DNA of 48,539 bases from Algoriphagus boritolerans DSM 17298 = JCM 18970 (lineage in GTDB: Bacteria > Bacteroidota > Bacteroidia > Cytophagales > Cyclobacteriaceae), in assembly GCF_900108085.1 (NCBI RefSeq), contig NZ_FNVR01000027.1:8046-56584 (forward strand), given 5' to 3'. Positions 8,936-17,671 of the stretch are shown in pieces. Position 1 is the stretch's first letter, and every line of letters starts with the position of its first letter. A program made the translations under genes and the position numbers. A model generated the notes under the pieces. It saw nothing but the letters and a program-made list of their open reading frames with translations, was not told where the DNA came from and searched no databases.

Positions 8936-9505
8936 TCAGAATTTCAAAGAAATCCCCAGGTTGAGATAGGCCACGCCGTAACCCAATTCAGCAAAAGCGG
9001 CCAAATTGTCACTGAAATAATACCTGGCTCCTGCAAAAAGGGTCAAACCTGCTGCATTTCCAAAGTTTCCTGTGTTGCCGCTATTAAAGCCTGAATTATC
9101 CTCGTAGCTGTAGTTAAGTAAGTTGTAGCTTGCCATCAATCCGGCATAGAGGTCTAGATTTTCTTTATCGATCCCCGTAAAATGCATGATCCCTCTGACC
9201 CCAATGATGGTATAATTCCACTTGGATTTGGATTCGAGGGTTCCTGAATTGGTCTCCAAGCTGAAACTTTTGTAGCCTACATAGCCACCTAGACCTATTA
9301 TTCCGACATTTCCGGCCTCTGCAATTCCCTGTTCATACATCAGGCTTATCCCCGGTATTTGGGTGCTGTAGTCAAAACTACCCAATGAGCTGCCGATGCC
9401 GATTCCCAAAGAGGCAACTTTGGTGCCTTTTTCAAAAGATTGTGACCATGCAGAGCCCGTGCTCAATAGGATCAGTACAATGAATAAATAGTTGAAATTT
9501 TTCAT
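8936..9505 (-). CDS. Outer-membrane beta-barrel protein (OmpX/porin-like)
   Basis: 189 residues from the ATG at 9505; a longer frame would need a TTG at 9523 and is less likely. The signal peptide MKNFNYLFIVLILLSTGSAW is followed by amphipathic strands rich in Gly/Tyr (GLGGYVGYKSFSL, LTLFAGARYYFSDNLAAFAE) and ends in a terminal phenylalanine (LNLGISLKF), the usual BAM-recognition end. It has eight or so predicted strands. No specific function. Divergent from the sensor kinase at 9654. Confidence 0.7.
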   Translation of the reverse strand: MKNFNYLFIVLILLSTGSAWSQSFEKGTKVASLGIGIGSSLGSFDYSTQIPGISLMYEQGIAEAGNVGIIGLGGYVGYKSFSLETNSGTLESKSKWNYTIIGVRGIMHFTGIDKENLDLYAGLMASYNLLNYSYEDNSGFNSGNTGNFGNAAGLTLFAGARYYFSDNLAAFAELGYGVAYLNLGISLKF

Positions 9506-9653
9506 AGGAATAAGATTTTTCAAGGGAAGTTATTTTTTGTCCTATGATTTTGCTTTCCTGATTTATTTACCGTGGTATTTCCCTTATTTCCTGTTGTTTA
9601 TTGGTCATTTTCTGTAAAATTTCCCTAAATTTTTGATGTCTATTTTCCTGCCG

Positions 9654-11726
9654 ATGAAGTCATTGCCTTTTTTTATCCTTCTGATACTTTTTGTTTCTCC
9701 TGCTTGGAGTCAAAAGCAAATTGACTCACTCCAAATTGAACTGAGAAAATCCGGCCTGCCTGATAGTTCCCGGGTGGATATTTTTAATGATCTCTCATTT
9801 TACTACGCTGGGATTGATCCAAAAATTGGTCTTAGCTACTCAGATTCGGCTTTTTCTCTAGCAAAGGGTCTGGGATGGGAAGCCCGGGCCACTACAGCAG
9901 TAAATAATAAGGGGGTAAACTATTGGTATCAGGGAGAGGACTCCCTGGCGCTTCAGGCTTATCAGACAGTACTTGCAGCTCATCAAAAAACCGGTAACCG
10001 TAAGGGTCAGGCCAGCGCCACCAATAATATCGCTTTGATCAGATACAATCAGGGAGATTACCGGGGTGCACTCGAAAATCACGAAAATGCAACGGTTATT
10101 TTTCAGGAATTGGGCTTGAGAAAGAATATCCTGAATAGTCAAATGAATACCGGTGTCGTGTTTCTGGCTTTGGCGGACTATCCCAAGGCTTTGGAGTATT
10201 TCCTGAAGGCACTCAGCCAAACCGAAGAATCTGATACTTGGGAAAGGGGAAATCTCTTCACCAATCTCGGCCTGGTTTACAAGAATCTGAATGAACTTGA
10301 GGATTCTGAAGCTTATCACCGTAAAGCAATCGAACACTATCGAAAAGAAGGATACAAGCAGATGGAAGCCAGTTCTATGGGGAATCTGGGTGCGATCCTT
10401 CAAATTCAGGGTAAAAATGAAGAAGCGGAGAATTTGTTTTTTGATGCACTGAAGCTGAACAAAGAAATCGGCAACAAGCGAAGGATTGCCTCGGACTTTA
10501 CAGCTTTGGGGAGTCTTTTTGCGGAGATTAAGGATTTTGTTAAAGCTAAAAGCTACTTGGATAGCGCTGCCAACTTCTATTCAGGAATTGGTGAAAAATT
10601 GGCTTTGTCCACTGTACTGCTCCAGTTGGCCAGTCTTGAAAAAGGAGGATTTTCCTTAGAAAATCTGTCAAAAGCACTTGAATTGGAGCAAAAAGCACTT
10701 ACTCTGGCACAGGAAACGGAGTCTTTGGAGGCACAGCGTTCTGCTTGGAAGGCTCTGGCCGAAACTCAAAAGGCACGAGGAGCGTACAGGGCTTCTCTGG
10801 AGGCATACCAGAATTTCCAGGCTTTTCAGGACAGTATTTTCAATAATGAAAATGAGAAAAAGCTGCTCAGTTTACGGATCGGCTATGAATTTGAAACGCG
10901 AGAAAAGAAATTGACCGCCGAGTTTGAGTCAGAAAAACAGTTGCTTCAATTAGAGAAGGAAAGTGAACGGCTGAGAGCTAGCCTTTATCTGATTGGCATC
11001 GGAGTAGTCTTGCTGATTGGTGGTGGGGTGTTTTGGGGCTTCCGATATCAGGCGAAGAATAAGCGACTGAAGCTGGAATCTGAATTTAGGGCACAGATGG
11101 CTGAGCTCGAACTGAAAGCGCTCAAAGCGCAAATGAATCCGCATTTTATCTTTAATGCACTGAGTTCGATCAGTAACTTTTTACTCAAAAATCAAGCTGA
11201 AGAAGCCGACCGATATCTTACGCGATTTTCCCGTTTGATTCGGAGAATTCTGGAATATTCGGAAGTCAAGGAGATTTCGCTGAGTGAAGAAATAAGCCTG
11301 CTTCAGGATTACATATCCATCGAAGCAATGCGCTTGGGAAAGGAAGTGGATTTTGAAATTCAAATTGGCGAAGGTGTGGACCAAACACGTTTGATGATTC
11401 CTCCTTTGTTATTGCAGCCTTTGGTCGAAAATAGCATCTGGCATGGAATCGCCCATATTCAAGAATCCGGCTTGATTACGCTCAAAGTCCATCAGCAGGA
11501 AAACTCCTGTCTTTTGGTGTTGCGGGATAACGGTTCGGGAATGAAGGAGTTTGTCGAAATTCCTGAAAAGCACCAATCCATGGGAATGAACCTGGTGAAA
11601 AATCGCCTGGAAACCTTAAACTTGGGCAGTAAAAATTCGCCATGGAGTATTTTTTGGGAGAACCTTTCTCCCGGATTTGAAGTCCGACTGACACTTTCTC
11701 AACCTAATTCTGTCCCAACCCTATGA
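9654..11726 (+). CDS. TPR-containing LytS-family sensor histidine kinase
   Basis: 690 residues from the ATG at 9654 (MKSLPFFILLILFVSPAWSQ, a signal peptide); an ATG at 9636 is possible. Domains in order: periplasmic tetratricopeptide repeats (about residues 30-390), a coiled coil, one membrane helix near 442-465 (LIGIGVVLLIGGGVFWGF), a second coiled coil, the His_kinase (PF06580) motif QMNPHFIFNAL near 496 with the phospho-acceptor histidine, and a HATPase domain with LVENSIWHGI and DNGSG. It overlaps the LytTR regulator by 4 bp (ATGA), so the two form a two-component pair. The signal sensed is unknown. The adjacent TonB receptor operon is a possible target. Confidence 0.85.
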   Translation: MKSLPFFILLILFVSPAWSQKQIDSLQIELRKSGLPDSSRVDIFNDLSFYYAGIDPKIGLSYSDSAFSLAKGLGWEARATTAVNNKGVNYWYQGEDSLALQAYQTVLAAHQKTGNRKGQASATNNIALIRYNQGDYRGALENHENATVIFQELGLRKNILNSQMNTGVVFLALADYPKALEYFLKALSQTEESDTWERGNLFTNLGLVYKNLNELEDSEAYHRKAIEHYRKEGYKQMEASSMGNLGAILQIQGKNEEAENLFFDALKLNKEIGNKRRIASDFTALGSLFAEIKDFVKAKSYLDSAANFYSGIGEKLALSTVLLQLASLEKGGFSLENLSKALELEQKALTLAQETESLEAQRSAWKALAETQKARGAYRASLEAYQNFQAFQDSIFNNENEKKLLSLRIGYEFETREKKLTAEFESEKQLLQLEKESERLRASLYLIGIGVVLLIGGGVFWGFRYQAKNKRLKLESEFRAQMAELELKALKAQMNPHFIFNALSSISNFLLKNQAEEADRYLTRFSRLIRRILEYSEVKEISLSEEISLLQDYISIEAMRLGKEVDFEIQIGEGVDQTRLMIPPLLLQPLVENSIWHGIAHIQESGLITLKVHQQENSCLLVLRDNGSGMKEFVEIPEKHQSMGMNLVKNRLETLNLGSKNSPWSIFWENLSPGFEVRLTLSQPNSVPTL

Positions 11727-12463
11727 TGCATTGTGTTATCGTCGAAGATGAGCCTCATAGTGCTGAGCGACTTCTGATTTTATTGGGAAAGAATCACTCC
11801 CGGCAGATTACCGTTGATAAATGGCTGAAAACTCCGGATGAAGTTCTTGAGTATTTGGGCAAAAACACGCCTGATCTGGTGTTTTTTGATGTGGAAATCA
11901 AAGACCAGACGGCATTTGAGTTGATGAGCCAACTCCCGAAAATTGACTTCAAGGTGATTTTTACCACCGCTCATCAGGAATATGCACTGAAGGCGATCAA
12001 AGTGTCGGCTTTGGATTACCTGCTTAAACCCATCGATCAAACAGAGCTGGCTGAAGCCATTCAAAAAGTGGAAAAAAGCCTTTCGGGTTCAGATTCAATC
12101 AGACAGATGATGGATTTGATTTTGGACTTAAAAAAGGATAAAGTGCCACCAAAAATCGGACTTCCGACACTTTTTGGACAGGAATATGTGACTCCTGAGG
12201 AGATTATCCGCTGTCAGGCCGATGTGAATTATACGCATATTTTCCTCAAGGACGGAAGAAAGCTCACCGTGGCTAAGACGCTCAAGGAATATGAGTCAAT
12301 TCTGGCAGTTCATGGTTTTTTTCGAGTCCATAATTCCCACCTGGTCAACCTTCGGGAGGTCAAGTTTTACAATAAGGGTAAGGGCGGTTTTTTGATCCTC
12401 AAAGATGGGGCTGAGGTGGAAGTAGCCTCCAGACGAAAGGAAGCCTTGCTTCGGGTTTTATAA
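11723..12463 (+). CDS. LytTR-family response regulator
   Basis: 246 residues: an N-terminal receiver domain with acidic pair (VEDE), phospho-acceptor Asp56 (LVFFDVEIKD), Thr in FTTAHQEYA and Lys in LDYLLKPID; then a LytTR DNA-binding domain (from about residue 145) with FFRVHNSHLVNL. It works with the TPR kinase whose stop codon it overlaps. A second in-frame ATG follows the first directly, so the start is uncertain by one codon. An imperfectly insulated 95-bp gap separates it from the TonB receptor. Confidence 0.9.
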   Translation: MMHCVIVEDEPHSAERLLILLGKNHSRQITVDKWLKTPDEVLEYLGKNTPDLVFFDVEIKDQTAFELMSQLPKIDFKVIFTTAHQEYALKAIKVSALDYLLKPIDQTELAEAIQKVEKSLSGSDSIRQMMDLILDLKKDKVPPKIGLPTLFGQEYVTPEEIIRCQADVNYTHIFLKDGRKLTVAKTLKEYESILAVHGFFRVHNSHLVNLREVKFYNKGKGGFLILKDGAEVEVASRRKEALLRVL

Positions 12464-12484
12464 AAAAATATCAACTTATTATTC

Positions 12485-12519
12485 AGATCAATTCTAAATA
12501 ATTTGTTTAGAATTGATCT
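12485..12519 (+). promoter_or_regulatory. 14-bp perfect inverted repeat, probable iron-type operator
   Basis: AGATCAATTCTAAA (12485-12498) and TTTAGAATTGATCT (12506-12519) are perfect complements around a 7-nt loop. Each arm is itself an imperfect dyad of the form TTnAGA-N5-TCTAAn. The right arm lies exactly between the -33 and -7 elements of the TonB receptor promoter, so a bound repressor would block it. A Fur-type site is my best guess given the genes downstream. A terminator for the upstream regulator is the alternative, but there is no T tract. Confidence 0.55.
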
Positions 12520-12533
12520 AATTAATAGGTTTG
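12502..12533 (+). promoter_or_regulatory. Bacteroidota promoter of the TonB receptor/PepSY operon
   Basis: TTTG at 12502-12505 and TAGGTTTG at 12526-12533 match the -33 and -7 consensus with a 20-nt spacer, placing transcription start about 20 bp before the ATG at 12559. Confidence 0.65.
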
Positions 12534-12558
12534 CGTCATCAAAGGAATTTTCAATCAA

Positions 12559-14937
12559 ATGAACCGCAAACCTATACTGCTTACACTCGCTTTTGCTCTG
12601 ATTACGATCTTGAGCCATGCACAAAACGCCATCCTCAAAGGCCAAGTGACCACAGCTGACAATCAACCCCTGGAGTTTGTCAATGTCGGAATCAAAGGCC
12701 AATCTAAAGGTGCTACTACAGACCGATATGGTCGGTATGAAATCAAAAATGTAGAAGCTGGCACTTATACCGTTTTCGCCTCTTTTGTAGGGCTCGAAAA
12801 GCAGGAAGCCAGCATCACGATCAGTGCTGGGGAAACTGCTACACTCAATTTCTCGGTAAAGGAAAGTTCCACTGACCTTTCGGAAGTCGTCGTTACTGAT
12901 TTTTCTTCCAATCGATTTTATTCTGACTCCAGCTTTACGGTAGGAAAACTGCCCCTTCGGGATCTGGAAAACCCTCAGGTATATCATTCAATCTCCGGTA
13001 GACTACTACGCGAGCAAGTGGCTACCAGCATGAATGATGCTATGAAAAATGCCACAGGAGTTACCCGACTTTGGGAATCTACCGGACGCGGAGGGGATGG
13101 TGCCGAATATTATTCCATGCGGGGTTTTTCGATACAGCCTACCTTGGTCAACGGTATGCCAAATGTCAATAACAGCGCACTTGATCCGGCCAATATCGAA
13201 ACCATTGACGTGGTGAAGGGACCATCCGGGACACTTTTCGGTAGTGCGGTCATTTCTTATGGAGGATTGATCAACATCACCACCAAAAAACCATTTGACT
13301 TATTCAAAGGCGAGGTGGGATTCATTACGGGAAGTTTTGGGATGAACCGCCTTACTGCCGATGTCAATGTGCCATTGAGTGAAGCGACTGCCATTCGGGT
13401 CAATACTGCCTATCAGTCCCAAAATACTTTTCAGGATGCGGGAAACAGAAGCTCTTTCTTCATTGCACCCTCATTCAAGTTTCAGGCTTCCGAGCGACTT
13501 ACTTTTTTGATCAATACGGAGTTTTTGGAAGCGCAGTCCGTCAATGCACCGATGATCTTCCTGAATCGAAATGCCACCCTGAAATTTGACAACATTGCGC
13601 CCTTTCGGGCAAATTATGAACGGTCCTTCACCGGAAATGACCTGAGTATCCGCAATCCCAGCTATGGCATCCAGGCACAGGCTTTTTACAAGCTTAATCC
13701 CAATTGGACCTCACAGACGGTGATTTCCAGAAGTTCCACCAAAACTTCTGGGTACTACCACTACCTTTTTGATGCCGGAGATGGGGATTCTTTCACCCGT
13801 TTTATCTCCGACCGAAATGGACAGACCCACACTACAGACATTCAGCAGAATTTCATCGGAGATTTCACCATCGGGCAATTCAGAAACCGGATGATCGTGG
13901 GCTTGGATTATTATGACCAAAGCATTTTCAACGGAAGCACCGGTTGGGTAGCCAACGGTTCTGTTAAACTTTCCGACGGAAGTGACTCGGGGGTTTTGAC
14001 TCGCGCCGGGGTGGATGATTTGCTCCGCAATTCTTTCGAAGGAAATTCCACCGGAAAGAGCACCGTAATCAGTGCATACATCTCCGATGTGATCAACCTA
14101 CGTTCAAACCTTTCCGTGTTGGCCAGCCTGAGAGCGGACCGATTTGAAGGGAAAACCGATTATTGGATTGAAGAAGAGGTGCAAAGTCAGACGGCCTTGT
14201 CTCCTAAGCTTGGGGTAGTGTACCAGCCGATAGAGGACAAAGTTTCAGTCTTTGCAAACTACATGAATGGATTCGTAAATGTCGCTCCGCGCACGGTGGC
14301 TAATGTCGACGGATCAAACCCACGGCTTCAGGCTTTTGATCCTGAGCAGGCAAATCAGTTTGAATTTGGTGTGAAAGCCAACTTGTTGGATGATCGCCTC
14401 GCCGCCACTGCCAGCTACTATGATATTCGGGTCAAAAACCGCCTGATCAATGATCCGGACAACATCAACAATACCCTCCAGGCCGGTGAGGTAGAAAGTA
14501 AGGGCTTTGAATTTTCGCTGATCGCATCTCCTGCCGAAGGATTGAGTGTGATTGCAGGTTATTCAAATAATTCCGCGAAAGTCACCAAAGACAATCCTGT
14601 CAACGGATACTTGGGTTTGAGACCGGAGGAAGCCGGCCCAGAGGAATTGATCAATTTCTGGACGAGTTACTCTATCCCTACAGGAAGTCTGAAAGGGTTT
14701 GGGATTGGCTTCGGTGGAAATGCAGCCTCCGAGCACCTGACCTTAAACCGGTCAAATGGTACCTTTACCATTCCGGCATATCAAGTTTTCAACGCGGCGA
14801 TCTCTTACACCAGCAGCCAGTATTTACTTGCATTTAAGGTCAATAACCTGAGCAACGAATACTATTTCTCCGGCTGGTCTACCGTGACTTCGCAGAATTT
14901 AAGAAATGTGGCACTCAGCTTTAACTACCGATTCTAA
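12559..14937 (+). CDS. TonB-dependent siderophore-type receptor
   Basis: 792 residues. Signal peptide (MNRKPILLTLAFALITILSH), carboxypeptidase-regulatory-like domain (about 25-115, ILKGQVTTADNQPLEFVNVG), a plug domain with YYSMRGFSIQPTLVNGMPNV and VVKGPSGTLFGSAVISYGG, and a 22-strand barrel ending in NVALSFNYRF. The plug resembles the TIGR01783 siderophore receptors. Such receptors import ferric siderophores using TonB/ExbBD energy. The stop codon abuts the start of a PepSY membrane protein, a standard partner in iron uptake. The overlapping inverted repeat at 12485-12519 suggests iron control. Substrate not determinable. Confidence 0.85.
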   Translation: MNRKPILLTLAFALITILSHAQNAILKGQVTTADNQPLEFVNVGIKGQSKGATTDRYGRYEIKNVEAGTYTVFASFVGLEKQEASITISAGETATLNFSVKESSTDLSEVVVTDFSSNRFYSDSSFTVGKLPLRDLENPQVYHSISGRLLREQVATSMNDAMKNATGVTRLWESTGRGGDGAEYYSMRGFSIQPTLVNGMPNVNNSALDPANIETIDVVKGPSGTLFGSAVISYGGLINITTKKPFDLFKGEVGFITGSFGMNRLTADVNVPLSEATAIRVNTAYQSQNTFQDAGNRSSFFIAPSFKFQASERLTFLINTEFLEAQSVNAPMIFLNRNATLKFDNIAPFRANYERSFTGNDLSIRNPSYGIQAQAFYKLNPNWTSQTVISRSSTKTSGYYHYLFDAGDGDSFTRFISDRNGQTHTTDIQQNFIGDFTIGQFRNRMIVGLDYYDQSIFNGSTGWVANGSVKLSDGSDSGVLTRAGVDDLLRNSFEGNSTGKSTVISAYISDVINLRSNLSVLASLRADRFEGKTDYWIEEEVQSQTALSPKLGVVYQPIEDKVSVFANYMNGFVNVAPRTVANVDGSNPRLQAFDPEQANQFEFGVKANLLDDRLAATASYYDIRVKNRLINDPDNINNTLQAGEVESKGFEFSLIASPAEGLSVIAGYSNNSAKVTKDNPVNGYLGLRPEEAGPEELINFWTSYSIPTGSLKGFGIGFGGNAASEHLTLNRSNGTFTIPAYQVFNAAISYTSSQYLLAFKVNNLSNEYYFSGWSTVTSQNLRNVALSFNYRF

Positions 14938-16098
14938 ATGAACCTCAAGCGTTGGATAGGAAAAATTCACCTCTGGCTCGGACTTTCGTCCGGGCTTGTG
15001 GTGTTTATTGTGGCTATTACCGGCTGTATTTATGCGTTTCAATCGGAGATTCAGGACCTAATTCAGCCTTACCGATTTGTGGAAAAAACCGGAGAAACCA
15101 TCCTACCTCCTTCGGAAATCTGGAAAAGGGCCGATGTAGCACTTCCGGGCAAGCAGCTGCATGGAATCCTTTACCCTCAGGTTGAAAATCGTGCAGCTCA
15201 GGCTATTTACTACAGCTTTGAGGATCATTACTATTATTTTGTTTATGTCAATCAGTTTACCGGAGAGGTTCAGAAAGTAAAAGATGAGTTTGCTGATTTC
15301 TTTCGTTTGGTGCTTGACGGGCATTTTTACCTTTGGCTCCCTGCGGAAATCGGACAGCCGGTGGTAGCCTCATTTACGCTGATCTTTTTGTTGATGGTGA
15401 TTTCGGGTTTGATTCTGTGGTGGCCCAAAAAGAAAAAAGGAGCTGAGAAAAGCTTTAAAATCCGCTGGGATGCCCGCTGGAGAAGGAAGAACTATGACTT
15501 GCACCAAGTGTTGGGATTTTATGTGATGATTTTTGCCCTGGTTTTTGCTTTGACAGGCTTGGTGTGGGGCTTCACCTGGTTTCGAGACGGGTATTACGCA
15601 GCGACTACAGGAGGGGATAAGTTTGTGGAATATTACGCGCCACTTTCTGATTCCACCCAACAGTATTCCGGCGAAATGCCAGGGATCGATCAGGTTTGGC
15701 TAAAAATGCGATCGGAATATCCCGATGCCGAATGGATCGAAGTTCACCCGCCGGACTATGAGCATGGATCCTACGCAGCCAATTCCAATCCTGATGCTTC
15801 GACCTTATGGAAAATGGACTATCGCTATTTTGATCAATATACCTTGGAGGAATTGCCGGTGGATCATGTTTGGAATAGATTCCATGAAGCCAGTTTTGGC
15901 GACAAGTTGCAAAGGATGAATTACGATATTCATGTGGGAGCGATCGGTGGACTGGCGGGTAAAACCCTGGCTTTTTTTCTCAGTGCGATCATAGCTTCGC
16001 TGCCTGTTACCGGATTTTTGATTTGGTGGGGGAGAAGGAAAAAGTCCAAGAAAAAACAGGTTGTTTTTAGCGAAGAAAAGATACTTGAGCGGGTTTGA
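14938..16098 (+). CDS. PepSY-associated transmembrane protein (iron uptake)
   Basis: 386 residues. The start ATG directly follows the TAA of the receptor gene. N-terminal helix with KIHLWLGLSSGLVVFIVAIT, a periplasmic PepSY-like region, then three more membrane helices including FTLIFLLMVISGLILWWPKK, HQVLGFYVMIFALVFALTGL and FFLSAIIASLPVTGFLIWWG, ending in a basic cytoplasmic tail. Conserved histidines near helix ends (KIHLW, HFYLW, DLHQV, DIHVG) could bind heme, as in the PiuB/FoxB-like family members proposed to reduce or release iron from siderophores at the inner membrane. The role is inferred from family and operon. Confidence 0.8.
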   Translation: MNLKRWIGKIHLWLGLSSGLVVFIVAITGCIYAFQSEIQDLIQPYRFVEKTGETILPPSEIWKRADVALPGKQLHGILYPQVENRAAQAIYYSFEDHYYYFVYVNQFTGEVQKVKDEFADFFRLVLDGHFYLWLPAEIGQPVVASFTLIFLLMVISGLILWWPKKKKGAEKSFKIRWDARWRRKNYDLHQVLGFYVMIFALVFALTGLVWGFTWFRDGYYAATTGGDKFVEYYAPLSDSTQQYSGEMPGIDQVWLKMRSEYPDAEWIEVHPPDYEHGSYAANSNPDASTLWKMDYRYFDQYTLEELPVDHVWNRFHEASFGDKLQRMNYDIHVGAIGGLAGKTLAFFLSAIIASLPVTGFLIWWGRRKKSKKKQVVFSEEKILERV

Positions 16099-16241
16099 AG
16101 TGGGTTTTTAGAATGCTGCAGATTCACAGATTTTATTCATCTCATCTGCGCATCTGTCTGCCTCAAGCAGGTCTGGGTCAAATCATTTTAAATTTTCCAA
16201 TTTGAAATGGTTCATATCCAAAGTCTTGAACCGAGTGTTAC

Positions 16242-16551
16242 AAAAGCTTTAGCTTTTCTCTGTGCCTTCAAAAAGCATTGAAATGAAGGAAGGGATTGAA
16301 GAGATGTTCAATCTTAATCCCTGAACTGGTTACTTTCTTTTTCTTTGCGGTAAAAAAAAGTGACATCTAATTCCACGGCAGTCTGAAGACTGCATCATGG
16401 AGGGTTTGTGTCTTCAATGACTGGAATCTTTTGAACCATTAAGGGACTGAAGAAAATTAAGAAGTGCAGGTCAAAGGCTTAGTTTTACTTTTCAGGCTAT
16501 ACAATTTCAAAATCTTAATACCCTTAATTTCTTAATGTTAAAAAAATAAAC
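16242..16551. repeat. 310-bp intergenic repeat, copy 1
   Basis: First of two copies that are roughly 95% identical over 310 bp with a 349-bp period. Inside are an imperfect long hairpin (GTTACTTTCTTTTT pairing with AAAAAAAAGTGAC), the dyad GCAGTC/GACTGC, and AATTAAG/CTTAAT segments. There is no coding potential. It starts at AAAAGCTTTAGCTTTTC and ends at AAATAAAC. The gap 16099-16241 before it resembles the decayed 'cagattcacagattt' filler common between Bacteroidota genes. Confidence 0.85.
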
Positions 16552-16590
16552 AGTTCAGTTAGTGTGAGTTTTAAGACCGAAATTCTATTT

Positions 16591-16900
16591 AAAAGCTTTG
16601 GCTTTTCTCTGTGCCTTCAAAAAGGATTGAAATGAAGGAAGGGATTGAAGAGCTGTTCAATCTCAATCCCTGAACTAGTTACTTTCTATTTCTTTGCGGT
16701 AAAAAAAAAGTGACATCTAATTCCACGGCAGTCCGAAGACTGCGTCATGGAGGGTTTGTGTTTTCAATGACTGGAATCTCTTGAACCATTAAGGGACTGA
16801 AGAAAATTAAGAAGTGCAGGTCAAAGGCTTAGTTTCACTTTTCAGGCTATACAATTTCAAAATCTTAATTCCCTTAATTTCTTAATGTTAAAAAATAAAC
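16591..16900. repeat. 310-bp intergenic repeat, copy 2
   Basis: Second copy, direct orientation, 39 bp after the first. Differences are scattered point changes plus one or two A-run length changes; the GCAGTC/GACTGC dyad and the long A/T-rich hairpin are kept. What follows (16901-17030) holds a small hairpin around GCCTGCATCGGGGCAGG and no gene. Confidence 0.85.
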
Positions 16901-17030
16901 GGTCCAAGCTTGCCTGCATCGGGGCAGGACTGAAGTCTAGTACCATTCTGTCCTTTTTGCTTCAACCCAGAATCTGAATCCCATCAAATTTTCTCAAATA
17001 ATCCCACAGTCAGGAACTTTATCCAGAAAC

Positions 17031-17050
17031 TATTGATTGAACGTTCATTC
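17031..17050 (+). promoter_or_regulatory. Probable TetR operator
   Basis: TGAACGTTCA (17038-17047) is a perfect 10-bp palindrome extended as GATTGAACGTTCATTC. It lies 16 bp upstream of the TetR start codon, the position and TGAAC-GTTCA core expected of an AcrR-type autoregulatory site. Confidence 0.6.
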
Positions 17051-17063
17051 AGTCAAGAATAGG

Positions 17064-17657
17064 ATGGATCAAACCCAAGACAAGCGGATTTTAATTTTAG
17101 AAAGTGCTTTGGAGCTTATCCGTGAAAATGGCTTTCACGGCACGCCAGTGAGTATTGTGGCCAAGCACGCCGGGGTAGCAGCGGGTACAGTTTATACTTA
17201 TTTCAAAAGTAAAGATGAATTGATCGTCGCGCTTTATCACTACGTGAAAGCGGGCCTGTTAAGTGAAATTTCTGCTAAAGACCATGCTTCTGATCCATTC
17301 CAAAAGCGGTTTTTTGCACTTTGGAATAATCTGATCCAGGTTTACTTGAACAAGCCAGCATTCCAAAAATTCCTGGAGCAATTTATTTCCAGTCCCTACA
17401 ATTCTCCCGAAGTCCAATCAGGACCGGATCCTTGGGGGGACTGGCTGTTTCAGTTTTTCAAAGATGGCGTGGACTCCCAAACACTAAAACCACTGAGTCC
17501 AAATATCCTTGCGGTAATGGTTATGGGGAGTGTGATTTCTCTGGTTCGCTATCGGGTCTATTTCAAATTAAAGAAATCTTTTGCCGAACAAGAACTCCAA
17601 CTCATCCCTCAGATGGTCTGGGATGGCATCAAAAATCCTCAAGAAACAAACCTCTAA
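17064..17657 (+). CDS. TetR/AcrR-family transcriptional repressor of the efflux operon
   Basis: 197 residues from the ATG at 17064 (MDQTQDKRILILESALELIR); the frame can extend to a TTG at 17037, but that would put coding sequence over the operator. The N-terminal helix-turn-helix is clear (GTPVSIVAKHAGVAAGTVYT, then YFKSKDELI), followed by the all-helical ligand domain. It leads an apparent four-gene operon with TolC, membrane fusion and RND genes (14-bp gap to TolC). By family it should repress that operon and release when a toxic ligand binds. Ligand unknown. Confidence 0.9.
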   Translation: MDQTQDKRILILESALELIRENGFHGTPVSIVAKHAGVAAGTVYTYFKSKDELIVALYHYVKAGLLSEISAKDHASDPFQKRFFALWNNLIQVYLNKPAFQKFLEQFISSPYNSPEVQSGPDPWGDWLFQFFKDGVDSQTLKPLSPNILAVMVMGSVISLVRYRVYFKLKKSFAEQELQLIPQMVWDGIKNPQETNL

Positions 17658-17671
17658 ACCAAACTTTTCCA

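Noticed and set aside
17432..17671. Extended N-terminus for the TolC protein.
   Set aside because: This part lies within the TetR gene in another frame; the signal peptide begins at 17672.
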